Assembly (NCBI RefSeq): GCF_004798585.1
Contig: NZ_PPXQ01000001.1
Span: forward strand, 1 to 64,000
Direction: 5' to 3'
Source of the DNA: Massilia sp. Mn16-1_5
GTDB taxonomy: Bacteria; Pseudomonadota; Gammaproteobacteria; Burkholderiales; Burkholderiaceae_D
Length of the DNA: 64,000 bases
Both the position numbers and the translations under genes were made by a program. Of this stretch, positions 52,640 through 64,000 are shown one piece after another. The notes beneath the pieces are model-generated. The model worked only from the letters and a program-made list of their open reading frames with translations, searched no databases and was not told the DNA's origin. Every line of letters begins with the position of its first letter. The stretch's first letter is position 1.

Positions 52640-54592
52640 TCAGACGGTGGCCGCGGCCGGTGGGGTGGCGTCGGCGGTGCCGCCGAGATAGGCCTCGATG
52701 ACCTTCGGATCGGCCTGCACGCTGGCGGGCAAGCCTTCGGCGATCTTCTGGCCGAAGTCGAGCACGGTGACCGTGTCCGAGATCGACATCACGACGTCCA
52801 TGTGGTGCTCGATCAGGATGATGGTGATGCCGTGGTCGCGGATCTTGCGGATGATCGCCATCAGCTCGCGGATGTCGGGCGCGGTAAGACCCGCCGCCGG
52901 TTCGTCGAGCAGCAGCAGTTGCGGGTTGAGGCCCAGGGCGCGGCCGATCTCCAGCAGGCGCTGCTTGCCGTAGGGGAGATTCCGTGCCTCCTCGTCCGCG
53001 AGATCCGACAGGCCGACGAATTCGAGGATCGCCGCTGCGCGCTTCCTTGCCGCCGCTTCCTCGCGGCGCTGGCGCGGCGTCGCCACCATGGCGTCGAACA
53101 CGGTCGAGCGGAAGGTGTGGTGCAGGCCGACCAGCACGTTTTCGGTCGCCGTCATCTCGCCGAACAGCTGCACGTTCTGGAAGGTGCGCGCCACGCCGCC
53201 CAGCGCGATCTGCGATGGCGTGCGTCCCGTGATCGGCTGGCCGGCGAACACGACGCCGCCCGCGGTCGGCTTGTAGATGCCGGTCAGGACGTTCATCATC
53301 GTGCTCTTGCCCGAGCCGTTCGGGCCGATCAGACCGTGCACCGAGCCGCGTTTCACGTGCAGGTCGACCTGGTTCAGCGCCTTCAGGCCGCCGAACTGCA
53401 TCAGGATCTGCTCGGCGCGCAGCAGGTCGCCGCCGGTGTCGTGCTTGGCCACGCCCTCGAAGGCGTCGGCGCTCGCGTCCGCGTTCACCGACCTGGTGTG
53501 CGCCACGCGCCGGCCGAACAGCTGGCGGAAGAAGCCGACGATACCGTCCTGCAGGTAGTAGACGACGAACAGAGTCATCAGGCCGAAGATGGTCAGGCGC
53601 CAGTCGACCATGTTCTCGATCCGGTAGGACCAGACGGCCAGGCCGATGGTGGCCACCAGCGGCACCAGCACCTTGCGTGGCGACGACTTGCCGCGGGTGA
53701 GCGCCAATCCCGCGCCGATCACGCCCAGCACGGCCGCGGCCACCGCGATCTTGCGGAACAGGGCGATGTCGGACAGGAGGCTGGGCAGCATCACGACGAT
53801 GATCGCGCCGAGGATGGCGCCGACCCGGGTCTTGCGGCCGCCCATGATCACGGCCAGCAGGAACAGGATGGTCAGCTCGAAGTTATAGGTGTTCGGCGAG
53901 ATGTACTGTTCCGAGTAGGCGTACAGGCTGCCGGCCAGGCCTGCGAAACCGGCGCTGATCACGAAAGCGTAGACCTTGTAGCGGTACACCGAAACGCCCA
54001 TGCAGTCGGACGCGATCGGGCTGTCGCGCAGTGCTTCGAAGGCGCGGCCGATGTTCGATTTCAGCAGGCGGTGCACCAGCACCAGGGACAGCACCATGAA
54101 CGCGGCGCACATGTAGAAGTACTCGACCTCGCTCAGTTCCTTGCCCAGCACGTGCGGCTTCGGGACCATGATGCCGAGCGGGCCTTCGGTGAGGAAGGTC
54201 ATCTCGTTGATCATGATCTGCACGATGGTGCCGAAGGCCAGCGTCACCATGGCCAGGTAGGGACCGGTGACGCGCAGCGCCGGCAGCGCCAGGATGGCGC
54301 CGAAGACGGCGGAGATGGCGATGCTGGCGGGGACGGCGAGGAACCAGGGCGCGCCCAGCTTCATCACCAGGATGCCGGTGACGTAGGAGCCGACGCCGAA
54401 CAGGCCGGCGTGGCCGAGCGAGACCTGGCCGGTGTAGCCGACCACGATGTCCAGGCCGAACAGCAGGATCGCGTAGATCAGGATGGTTTCGGCCAGGTGG
54501 ATGTAGTAGGGGTTGGTGAAGACGTGCGGATACACGGCCAGTACGACCAGGCCCAGCACGCTGGCAATCAGGAGCGGTTTCGATTTCGTCAT
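52640..54592 (-). CDS. LivM-LivG fusion: ABC permease and ATP-binding protein in one chain
   Basis: A 650-residue fusion. Residues about 1-300 are a LivM-type permease (SLGHAGLFGVGSYVTGIL, ALRVTGPYLAMVTLAFG). About 310-390 is an extra segment with two more hydrophobic helices and a charged linker. From about 395 a LivG ATPase follows, with Walker A GPNGSGKST (about 425-433), signature LPYGKQRLLEIGRAL and Walker B LLLDEPAAGL. There is no frameshift; the fusion is one open frame. Such fusions occur in some betaproteobacteria. It makes the inner-membrane half of the branched-chain amino acid or urea-like uptake system. Confidence 0.92.
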   Translation of the reverse strand: MTKSKPLLIASVLGLVVLAVYPHVFTNPYYIHLAETILIYAILLFGLDIVVGYTGQVSLGHAGLFGVGSYVTGILVMKLGAPWFLAVPASIAISAVFGAILALPALRVTGPYLAMVTLAFGTIVQIMINEMTFLTEGPLGIMVPKPHVLGKELSEVEYFYMCAAFMVLSLVLVHRLLKSNIGRAFEALRDSPIASDCMGVSVYRYKVYAFVISAGFAGLAGSLYAYSEQYISPNTYNFELTILFLLAVIMGGRKTRVGAILGAIIVVMLPSLLSDIALFRKIAVAAAVLGVIGAGLALTRGKSSPRKVLVPLVATIGLAVWSYRIENMVDWRLTIFGLMTLFVVYYLQDGIVGFFRQLFGRRVAHTRSVNADASADAFEGVAKHDTGGDLLRAEQILMQFGGLKALNQVDLHVKRGSVHGLIGPNGSGKSTMMNVLTGIYKPTAGGVVFAGQPITGRTPSQIALGGVARTFQNVQLFGEMTATENVLVGLHHTFRSTVFDAMVATPRQRREEAAARKRAAAILEFVGLSDLADEEARNLPYGKQRLLEIGRALGLNPQLLLLDEPAAGLTAPDIRELMAIIRKIRDHGITIILIEHHMDVVMSISDTVTVLDFGQKIAEGLPASVQADPKVIEAYLGGTADATPPAAATV

Positions 54593-54605
54593 GATATGGC
54601 TTACC

Positions 54606-55505
54606 TCACACTTTCTTGATCGCGGCCTTGCCGAACAGGCCCGACGGTTTCACCGCCAGCACCAGCAGCAGCAGGATCAGGCCCGGCACTTCCTTGTAGC
54701 CGGTCGAAATGTAGTAGCCGGTCGCGGTTTCCGCGATGCCGAGGATCAGGCCGCCGACAATGGCGCCCATGCCGGAGGTCAGGCCGCCGATGATCGCCAC
54801 CGCGAAGGCCTTCAGGCCGAGCGAGGCGCCCATGGTGGCGCTGGTCAGCGTCAGCGGCGCGATCAGGGCGCCGGCGAAGGCGGCAGTCGCCGAGGACAGC
54901 GCGTACGAGAAGGTGATCACGCGGCCCGTGTTAATGCCCATCAGGCCGGCGGCGTCGCGGTCGTTCGAGGTGGCGACGACGGCCTTGCCGTAGATCGACT
55001 TGCGGTTGAACAGTTCGACCGCCAGCATGATGGCCAGCGCGCCGATGATCACGGCCACCTGCATCGGCTGCACGTTAGCGCCCATGAACTGGAAGGGCGT
55101 CGACGACAGCGGCGAAGGGAAGGGCAGCACGTCCTTGCCCCAAATGTTCTCGGCCACGTTCTTGAAAATGATGGCCAGTGCGATGGTCGACATGATCCAG
55201 CCGAATTCGGACTTGATCTTGATCGCCGGACGCACGCCGATCCATTCGACGAACATGCCCTGCAGTGCGCCGAACAGGATCACCAGCGGGATCATCAGCA
55301 CGTAGCTCATGTAGGGGCCGCCGTGGATGCCGCCGACCAGGGACAGGCCGACCAGGGCGCCCAGCATGAGGGCTTCGCCCTGGCCGAAATTGAGGGTGCC
55401 GGAAGTGGCGAAGGTAAGTTGATAGCCGAAGGCGACAACGGCATAGATCATGCCGAGCGCGATTCCGCTGAAGACGAGCTGCAGAAGAATATCCATTTTT
55501 TCCAC
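54606..55505 (-). CDS. livH: LivH-type ABC transporter permease
   Basis: A 299-residue permease with eight predicted membrane segments and LivH motifs (TLNFGQGEALMLGALVG, RDAAGLMGINTGRVI, GLTSGMGAIVGGLILG). It pairs with the LivM half of the fusion. It lies 13 bases upstream of livMG. It is separated from livK by 101 bases that hold a weak terminator hairpin. Confidence 0.93.
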   Translation of the reverse strand: MEKMDILLQLVFSGIALGMIYAVVAFGYQLTFATSGTLNFGQGEALMLGALVGLSLVGGIHGGPYMSYVLMIPLVILFGALQGMFVEWIGVRPAIKIKSEFGWIMSTIALAIIFKNVAENIWGKDVLPFPSPLSSTPFQFMGANVQPMQVAVIIGALAIMLAVELFNRKSIYGKAVVATSNDRDAAGLMGINTGRVITFSYALSSATAAFAGALIAPLTLTSATMGASLGLKAFAVAIIGGLTSGMGAIVGGLILGIAETATGYYISTGYKEVPGLILLLLVLAVKPSGLFGKAAIKKV

Positions 55506-55549
55506 CCGAAGAAGGCGCGCAAGGCTTGCGCCCGGCGCCCCCGGTCAAC

Positions 55550-55585
55550 AAGAAAATGGCCAGTCAGGACGATCCCGGCTGGCCA
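55550..55585 (-). terminator. attenuator-like terminator between livK and livH
   Basis: TGGCCAG / CTGGCCA (7 bp, 15-base loop), followed on the reverse strand by TTTTCTT, lies 22 bases after livK. A partial terminator here would let the binding protein be made in excess over the membrane components, as is common for ABC uptake systems. Confidence 0.55.
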
Positions 55586-55606
55586 CGATCAGCAAATACC
55601 GCTGCC

Positions 55607-56764
55607 TTACTTGGCGTGGATCACGCGGCCGCCGCGCACTTCGCCGAACACGGTGTTGTTGAAGTTGATGGCTTCGTGGTCGGTCTTGCTGTATGGCTTG
55701 TCGTAGGTGGTGACGACGCCTTCGACCTTGGTGTTCAGGTTTTCGAGGGCGGCGACGATCTTCGGACCTTCGGTCGAGTTGGCCTGCTTCATGGCCGCGG
55801 CCAGCAGGTAGATCGAATCGTAGCCCTGGGCTGCCGACACGGCCGACGGCATGCGGCCGCCCGGCGGGTTGTAGGCTTTCACGTAGGCGTCGATGAAGGC
55901 CTTGCGCTTGGGCGTGTTGGCATCCTGGATGAAGGTTTGCGGCATGCGCGTGCCTTCGCCGTTCTTGCCGGCGTTGTCGACGAAGTTCGCCATCGAGAGC
56001 GTCCAGCTGCCGATCATCGGCACTTTCCAGCCCAGCTTTTCCATGCCGTTGGCGATCTGCGCGAGTTCGGGGCCGATGCCGTAGGTCAGCACGGCTTCGG
56101 CGCCGGCCTGCTTGGCCTTCAGCAGCTGCGAGGTCATGTCGACGTCCTGCAGGTTGTATTTTTCGACGGCGACCGGCTTGATGCCCTTCTTCTCGAGCGC
56201 CTTTTCCAGGTCGGCGCGGCCCAGCTGGCCGTAGTTGGTCGAGTCAGCCAGGATGGCGACCTTCTTGAAGCCGCGGCGGCCGATCGCCTCGTCGACGATC
56301 ATCTGCGACTGGATGGCGTCGCTGGCCGAGTTACGGAAGACGAAGTTGGTCGGCTGGGTAGCGAACTGCTGGGTGATCACGGAGCCGGTGGCGACATTGT
56401 TCATCACCGGGATCTGCGCCTGCTGGTAGAAACGCTGCGAGGCCAGGGCGACGCCGGTGTTGATGTAGCCGACGGTGGCGACGACGCGTTCCTTGTTGAT
56501 CAGCTCCTGGGCGATCTGCACGCCGCGCTCGTTCTTCGCTTCGTCGTCGCGTTCGACCAGCTGGATCTGGCGGCCGAGGACGCCGCCGGCGGCGTTGATC
56601 TCGTTGACGGCCAGCTTGACGCCGTCACGCATCGAGACGCCCATCGGCGCCGAACCACCCGTGAATGGGCCGGACACCCCGATCTTGATCGGCTCCGCAG
56701 CCATGCCCGACATCGAAAAACCCAGTGCTACCCCTGCAACCAATGCTTTCAACTTGAAATTCAT
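55607..56764 (-). CDS. livK: branched-chain amino acid ABC transporter substrate-binding protein
   Basis: A 385-residue periplasmic binding protein of the LivJ/LivK (peripla_BP_6) type with a signal peptide ending GMA|AEPIKIGVSGPFTGG. Motifs such as AVNEINAAGGVLGRQIQLVE, the VGYINTGVAL region and YDSIYLLAAAMKQANSTEGP fit the family. The ligand could be branched-chain amino acids, urea-like amides or aromatic acids. It has its own promoter (56848-56876) and an SD of GGAGAC. It is the first gene of the liv operon. Confidence 0.92.
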   Translation of the reverse strand: MNFKLKALVAGVALGFSMSGMAAEPIKIGVSGPFTGGSAPMGVSMRDGVKLAVNEINAAGGVLGRQIQLVERDDEAKNERGVQIAQELINKERVVATVGYINTGVALASQRFYQQAQIPVMNNVATGSVITQQFATQPTNFVFRNSASDAIQSQMIVDEAIGRRGFKKVAILADSTNYGQLGRADLEKALEKKGIKPVAVEKYNLQDVDMTSQLLKAKQAGAEAVLTYGIGPELAQIANGMEKLGWKVPMIGSWTLSMANFVDNAGKNGEGTRMPQTFIQDANTPKRKAFIDAYVKAYNPPGGRMPSAVSAAQGYDSIYLLAAAMKQANSTEGPKIVAALENLNTKVEGVVTTYDKPYSKTDHEAINFNNTVFGEVRGGRVIHAK

Positions 56765-56847
56765 TGCCGTCTCCGTAGTGTGTTTTTAGTGGTGCGTGAC
56801 GTTGAACCCGCCGCGGAACCTGCCGCTGTCGGGCCATCGACCGACCC

Positions 56848-56876
56848 ATTGTAGGATAGCAATTGGCCAACGGCAA
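56848..56876 (-). promoter_or_regulatory. sigma70 promoter of livK
   Basis: On the reverse strand, TTGCCG (-35, 56876-56871), a 17-base spacer and TACAAT (-10, 56853-56848) match consensus well. It lies 83 bases before the livK ATG, giving a leader of about 75 bases. The surrounding sequence is AT-richer than average. Confidence 0.7.
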
Positions 56877-56890
56877 ACGATTGCTATGAC

Positions 56891-56904
56891 GCATTGCACA
56901 ATGC
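56891..56904. promoter_or_regulatory. 14-bp palindrome upstream of the livK promoter
   Basis: GCATTG-CA-CAATGC is a perfect inverted repeat centred about 24 bases upstream of the -35 box (around -57 from the predicted start). This is a typical place for an activator. The regulator is unknown. Confidence 0.4.
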
Positions 56905-56960
56905 AACCTAGATAACACGTTGTAAGAAATTGGTAAGAAATAGCGCGTATAAAGCCGCAA

Positions 56961-56992
56961 AATAAAAGAGGCCGCACATTTCGTGCGGCCTC
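56961..56992 (-). terminator. intrinsic terminator of the lipoprotein gene
   Basis: GAGGCCGCAC / GTGCGGCCTC, a perfect 10-bp stem with a 5-base loop (56968-56992), is followed on the reverse strand by TTTTATT. It lies 49 bases after the lipoprotein stop and isolates it from livK. Confidence 0.9.
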
Positions 56993-57040
56993 CCTGTTTT
57001 GGTGCATTGTTGCGCCAGCGTGCGCGCCGGCGCGGCCTGT

Positions 57041-57436
57041 TCAACGCCGGCGATAGCCGTGGTGGCGGTGTCCGCCCCAGCTGCGGCCGAAGCTGAAGCC
57101 CAGGCCGATCGAGACCGGCGGATACCAGTACGGGTCCTGCACATAGACCGGCGGAGCCGCATAGACGGGTGGCGCGTACACCGGCGGTGCGCTGTACAGC
57201 GGCTGGCCGCCATATGTTGGCGCCGGGTTGACGACGACGTTCGAGCTGGTGACGACACCGGCGTCGCCGGCACGGGCACCGGTCCCCAGCGGCACCGGCG
57301 TCACGGACACGGTCTGCCAGCCGTTCGGATCAGGCTGGGCATAGGCGCGGGTGCCGTAGTTGGCCGGGCCCGGACCCGGCGCGGCGCAGCCGGCAAGCGC
57401 AGCCAGCGAGGCAAATACGAGAATGAGTTTTTTCAT
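57041..57436 (-). CDS. Pro/Tyr-rich lipoprotein
   Basis: A 131-residue lipoprotein with a clear lipobox (LAGC, Cys17). The middle contains short repeats of the APPVY type (SAPPVYAPPVYAAPPVY), followed by YWYPPVSIGLGFSFGRSWGG and a basic, His-rich end (HRHHGYRRR). No enzyme domain. Such proteins are usually outer-membrane lipoproteins of unknown role, and the PPVY runs suggest an extended segment. It has its own strong terminator. Confidence 0.8.
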   Translation of the reverse strand: MKKLILVFASLAALAGCAAPGPGPANYGTRAYAQPDPNGWQTVSVTPVPLGTGARAGDAGVVTSSNVVVNPAPTYGGQPLYSAPPVYAPPVYAAPPVYVQDPYWYPPVSIGLGFSFGRSWGGHRHHGYRRR

Positions 57437-57544
57437 GGCGGTCCTCCTGATGTCGCCATGATAGTTTTTTCGTGTCCATTTTGGCGAGGAATTACAGAGT
57501 GTTACACGTAAGGCCGCATCGACACATGAGCGGCCCGCCCGGCG

Positions 57545-58855
57545 TCAGGCGCTCTGCTCGATCGGCGCGCTCGCCCCTGCCAGGAAAGGCGCGAGCGGGA
57601 CCGCATTCGCGACCGCCTGGTAGCCCGCATCGTTCAGATGCAGGTGGTCGCCGCTGTCGTAGGCCGGCAGGATGCGCGTCGGTTGCGCCGGGTCGCGCAC
57701 GGCCGCGTCGGTATCGAGCAGGGCGTCGAATTCGCCGCTCGCGCGCATCCAGTCGTTCACCGCGCGACGCACGCCTTCCTGCACCGGCCCGTAGGACGAG
57801 AAGCCTTCGAAGGGCGGCAAGGTGGCGCCGATGATCGTGATATCGCGCGCCTGCGCCCGCATGATCAGCTGGCGATAACCGGCGATGAGATCGCTTGCAG
57901 GGACCGGGTTCGTGCTCGACATGGCGCGCACGTCGTTGGTGCCGATGAGCGTGATCAGGTAGCGCACGCCGCTGGTGGCCAGCACGTCGCGGTCGAAGCG
58001 CTCGGGCGCGGCGTAGCCCGCGAGCAGGCCGTTCGGGGTGTCATAGAGGAGGAAATTACCGCTGATGCCACGGTTCACGACGCCGATACGCCCCGCCGAC
58101 CCCAGGGAGGCCTGCAGGCGCCGCGCCAGGAAATCGGGCCAGCGCCGGTTCGTGTTGATGGTGCTGCCCTGGCCATCGGTGATCGAGTCGCCCAGGACCA
58201 CCAGGCTGGGGACGGCGGCGTTGACGTCGACCGCCGTCAGGAAGGGCCAGGAGGTGAGCGTGCGCGTCACCGGCATCGAGACGGTGGAAGTATAGTCGCC
58301 GCCCGGCGATACGTAACTGTGCTGGAGCGCGGTGTTGTGCAGGGTGGTGCCCGGCGTACTGCCGTACAGGTAGAGGCTGACGGCGAGGTCGGCCTGCGCC
58401 GGCACCACGAAGTCGAGCGCATCGGAGACGGCCGGCGCCCGCGCGCGAATCGTGACCGAGGGCGCGCCGCCGAAGCGCAGCTCGCGCAGGCTGGACTGGT
58501 TGATCGACGCGCCGCTGGAACGCAGGGCGATGGTGGCGCGGCCGATGCGCAGGGGCGTGGAGCCCATTTCGTTGGAGATCCGGATCCGCACCCGGCTGCC
58601 GCCGATGCTGGTATGGACGATCAGGCGGATGGTCTGGCTGGAATAGGTCTGGATGCTGGCCTCGGGCGGCGGCCCGGCCGGCGCCGCGCCCCAGGTCGTG
58701 CACCAGCGCACGCCGCTGCCGGTCTGCGCGCGCGCCGGCAGCGTCGGCAGGGCGAGCGTGGCCGCCAGGGAGCCGGCCAGGGCCGGGCCGGCTTTCAGGA
58801 ATGCGCGCCGGTTCGAGCCGGCTTCGGGTGCGGGCGAATCGTCAGTCATGGTCAT
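57545..58855 (-). CDS. SGNH/GDSL hydrolase with Tat signal
   Basis: A 436-residue secreted esterase-like protein. The N-terminus has a twin-arginine signal (NRRAFLKAG, then a hydrophobic stretch ending PARAQ). An N-terminal beta domain (about 45-200) precedes the SGNH hydrolase domain, with the nucleophile Ser224 in GDSITDG, the conserved NRGISGN, GTND (about 316) and the catalytic pair Asp403/His406 (GDHLHLND). The catalytic set is complete. The substrate may be an acetylated sugar or lipid and is not known. Met3 is an alternative start. Confidence 0.9.
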   Translation of the reverse strand: MTMTDDSPAPEAGSNRRAFLKAGPALAGSLAATLALPTLPARAQTGSGVRWCTTWGAAPAGPPPEASIQTYSSQTIRLIVHTSIGGSRVRIRISNEMGSTPLRIGRATIALRSSGASINQSSLRELRFGGAPSVTIRARAPAVSDALDFVVPAQADLAVSLYLYGSTPGTTLHNTALQHSYVSPGGDYTSTVSMPVTRTLTSWPFLTAVDVNAAVPSLVVLGDSITDGQGSTINTNRRWPDFLARRLQASLGSAGRIGVVNRGISGNFLLYDTPNGLLAGYAAPERFDRDVLATSGVRYLITLIGTNDVRAMSSTNPVPASDLIAGYRQLIMRAQARDITIIGATLPPFEGFSSYGPVQEGVRRAVNDWMRASGEFDALLDTDAAVRDPAQPTRILPAYDSGDHLHLNDAGYQAVANAVPLAPFLAGASAPIEQSA

Positions 58856-59005
58856 GCTCCGTCGGACAGGTTGGGAACTGGTGCCGCCATGCGGGGAAAA
58901 TGCAGGGCGGGTGCAATGACCAATCTAAAGCGCGGGACGTGGATGGCTCAAGAGACGCACGACAGGGGATTTGCGCTAACGCAGATATTGATGAGATAGC
59001 GCTTG

Positions 59006-59035
59006 GGGCCGAGCAATTTTTGGCTAACTCGGCCC
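59006..59035. other. hairpin after serB
   Basis: GGGCCGAG / CTCGGCCC, an 8-bp perfect stem with a 14-base loop, begins five bases after the serB stop. The expected T-tract is missing on both strands, so it may be a weak terminator or a transcript-end stabiliser. The rest of the 184-base gap shows nothing notable. Confidence 0.5.
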
Positions 59036-59039
59036 ACGG

Positions 59040-59888
59040 CTACGCGCCCAGCACCGCCAGCACCCCATCCAGCCCGCTGAAATTCAGCGCCACGTCCGCC
59101 TGGGCGCGCACCACCGGCTTGGCGCGGAAGGCCACCGACAGGCCGCTGATCCCCATCATCTTGAGGTCGTTGGCGCCGTCGCCCATGACGATCGCGCGCG
59201 AGGTGGGCACGTTCAATTCGGCGCACACGCGCTGCACGGTGCGCATCTTTTCCTCGGCGTCGACGATGCCGCCGAGCACGCGGCCGGTCAGCCGCCCGTT
59301 CTCGGTCTCGAGCACGTTGGCATGGGTGTAGTCCAGCTTCAAACGCGGTTTGAGGCGGTCGGTGAAGAAGGTGAAGCCGCCCGACACCAGCAGGGTTTTC
59401 AGGCCGGCGGCCTGCACCGCGGCCAGCATGGTTTCCGCACCTGGCGACAGGCGCAGGCGCTGCGCATATACGCGCTCGAGCGCGGAGGCTTCCAATCCTT
59501 CGAGCAGGGCGACGCGGCGCGTCAGGCTGGCGGCGAAATCGAGTTCGCCGCGCATCGCCGCTTCGGTGATCTCCGAGACCTGGGCTTTCAGGCCCTGCAT
59601 GTCGGCGATCTCGTCGATGCACTCGATGGTGATCAGGGTCGAGTCCATGTCCATCGCCACCAGGGAAAAGTCGGACAGGCTGCGGCCCGCTGCGATGAAG
59701 GTGGCGTCGACCTGCGCTGCCAGAGCTGCGGCCTGCACGGCCTCGGCGACGTCAGGCGTGTGGTCGACGTCTTCGGCGCGCAGTGCGCCGGAAGACAGGA
59801 AAACCGTGCGTGCCGGCCGTGCCAGCGCCGTGATCGATTGCAATACGTCCTGCGAGGCCTGCGGCCCCTGTAATACCAGGTTCATCAT
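59040..59888 (-). CDS. serB: phosphoserine phosphatase SerB
   Basis: A 282-residue HAD-family enzyme that makes L-serine from O-phospho-L-serine. An N-terminal ACT-like region (about 1-70) is followed by the HAD core with nucleophile Asp80 and acid Asp82 in AMDMDSTLI, LLVSGGFTFF, and GDGANDLKMMG. Length and order fit the two-domain SerB. It begins two bases after the mfd stop on the same strand, so the two are co-transcribed. Confidence 0.95.
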   Translation of the reverse strand: MMNLVLQGPQASQDVLQSITALARPARTVFLSSGALRAEDVDHTPDVAEAVQAAALAAQVDATFIAAGRSLSDFSLVAMDMDSTLITIECIDEIADMQGLKAQVSEITEAAMRGELDFAASLTRRVALLEGLEASALERVYAQRLRLSPGAETMLAAVQAAGLKTLLVSGGFTFFTDRLKPRLKLDYTHANVLETENGRLTGRVLGGIVDAEEKMRTVQRVCAELNVPTSRAIVMGDGANDLKMMGISGLSVAFRAKPVVRAQADVALNFSGLDGVLAVLGA

Positions 59889-59890
59889 CG

Positions 59891-63337
<3,447 letters not shown>

Positions 63338-63375
63338 GCAGGCGTGCGGGTTCAGGTCTGGCCGTTGGGTCGTTC

Positions 63376-63381
63376 ATTATA
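63376..63381 (-). promoter_or_regulatory. candidate -10 box of mfd-serB
   Basis: On the reverse strand, TATAAT lies 38 bases before the mfd ATG. No good -35 hexamer stands at 16-18 bases, so the promoter may be weak or activator-dependent. The 83-base gap to the upstream EamA gene otherwise shows nothing. Confidence 0.4.
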
Positions 63382-63420
63382 GACGAACCGACCATCCGAC
63401 GCCCTGCACGCGAGGCTTGC

Positions 63421-64000
63421 TCAGCGGCGCCGTGCCGCCGCCAGCGCGACCCCGCCGAGGATGATGCCGAAGCCCACGGCGTGGTACAGGTGTGGCGCTT
63501 CGCCCAGCAGCGGCCAGGCGGCCAGCGTGGCGAACAGCGGGATCAGGTAGACCGACAGGCTGGCGCGTGCCGGACCGGCGAGCATGACCAGGCGGTCGAA
63601 GCAGAAGTAGGCGCCCAGGCTCGGCACCACGGCCAGGAAAGCCAGTGCGATGTAGAGGCGCGGATCGCTGAAGTTCGCCACATTGCCGAGCGAGGCTTCG
63701 AGCACGGCGAAGGGCGCCAGCACCAGCGCACCGCCGCCGATGAGAAAGGCCAGCTTGACGATGCTCGGTAGGGCGGGGAGCGGCATGCGCTTGCCCAGCA
63801 CCGTGTACAGCACCCAGCCGCTCGCGGCCAGCACCACCCAGAGGTCACCGGTACCGAAGGCCATGCCGCCCAGCGCGGAGACGTCTCCTTTCGACAGCAC
63901 GACCAGCACGCCGAGGATGGCCAGCAGCATGCCGCCGGCCTGCTTGCGGCTCAATGGCACCTTCCACACCAGGGTCTCCAACAGCATGACCAGGGCCGGG
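63421..64000 (-). CDS. EamA-family transporter, partial (N-terminal end beyond the window)
   Basis: The last 193 codons of a DMT-superfamily exporter; the frame stays open to the window edge (PALVMLLETLVW). Visible parts are the end of the first EamA repeat (LLAILGVLVVLSKGD) and the second EamA repeat (WVVLAASGWVLYTVLGKR, VVPSLGAYFCFDRLVMLAG, LIPLFATLAAWPLLGEAP). The C-terminal end RRR is normal. Substrate unknown. It is oriented toward mfd on the same strand. Confidence 0.87.
   Translation of the reverse strand, partial: PALVMLLETLVWKVPLSRKQAGGMLLAILGVLVVLSKGDVSALGGMAFGTGDLWVVLAASGWVLYTVLGKRMPLPALPSIVKLAFLIGGGALVLAPFAVLEASLGNVANFSDPRLYIALAFLAVVPSLGAYFCFDRLVMLAGPARASLSVYLIPLFATLAAWPLLGEAPHLYHAVGFGIILGGVALAAARRR

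Noticed and set aside
51905-54619. A 904-codon forward frame opposite livF and the livMG fusion
   Set aside because: Translation is His/Gln/Arg/Asp-rich, typical of antisense frames; the reverse strand encodes intact ABC proteins.

Overview
The window looks like about 64 kb of ordinary chromosome from a high-GC betaproteobacterium, most likely the Massilia/Telluria group of the Oxalobacteraceae. This is inferred from gene content, not from a database search. The pointers are a class I polyhydroxyalkanoate synthase next to PhaR, an MSHA-type pilus locus of 16 genes, PEP-CTERM proteins, a LivM-LivG fusion, mfd next to serB, and a family of GTAGGGTGGGC hairpin repeats. I see no tRNA, rRNA, CRISPR array, prophage or intact insertion sequence.

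Layout. 1-5.3 kb: a small AT-richer hypothetical gene, an ankyrin-repeat gene, an MFS transporter, a serine-recombinase relative that has lost its catalytic residues, and ilvD. 5.3-11.2 kb: a reverse-strand signalling operon of hybrid histidine kinase, receiver-GGDEF diguanylate cyclase and secreted NTF2-like protein, joined by 4-base overlaps. 11.2-14.4 kb: an acyl-CoA dehydrogenase and an aminoglycoside-phosphotransferase-like kinase (a split version of ACAD10/11), then a histidine phosphatase. 14.6-31.2 kb: the MSHA locus, in two blocks. The first holds the ATPase, platform protein and pilins up to a large tip-like protein (E, G, an F-like gene, A, C, D, O, P, Q). The second holds the assembly and secretin genes (I, a PilN-like gene, J, K, L, M, N). 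Nearly all neighbours overlap by 1-11 bases.

31.2-45.2 kb: housekeeping genes: an aminotransferase, a PIN protein, yaaA, bamD, rluD, pgeF, phaC-phaR, a chemoreceptor, rimO, a cystathionine beta-lyase gene and cheV. 45.2-50.5 kb: a small membrane protein, trxC, a DUF72 gene, a Mut7-C RNase-like gene with a coupled small gene, and two tandem PEP-CTERM paralogues. The same 16-bp inverted repeat lies exactly 12 bases before the start codon of each paralogue. 50.6-56.8 kb: a small membrane protein, an EamA exporter and a branched-chain amino-acid type ABC transporter (livF, livMG fusion, livH, livK), with a good sigma70 promoter before livK. 57-64 kb: a lipoprotein, a Tat-type SGNH hydrolase, serB, mfd and a partial EamA transporter.

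How the parts connect. The pilus ATPase carries two MshEN-type c-di-GMP-binding repeats, and a diguanylate cyclase operon lies 8 kb away. Surface attachment, chemotaxis (receptor with a CheR tether, CheV) and exopolysaccharide-linked PEP-CTERM sorting are all represented. The least explained items are the PEP-CTERM pair with its shared operator-like repeat, the inactivated recombinase, the low-GC pilin-like gene in the pilus operon, and the DUF11/DUF6701 tip protein. None of these amounts to a clearly new system on sequence alone.
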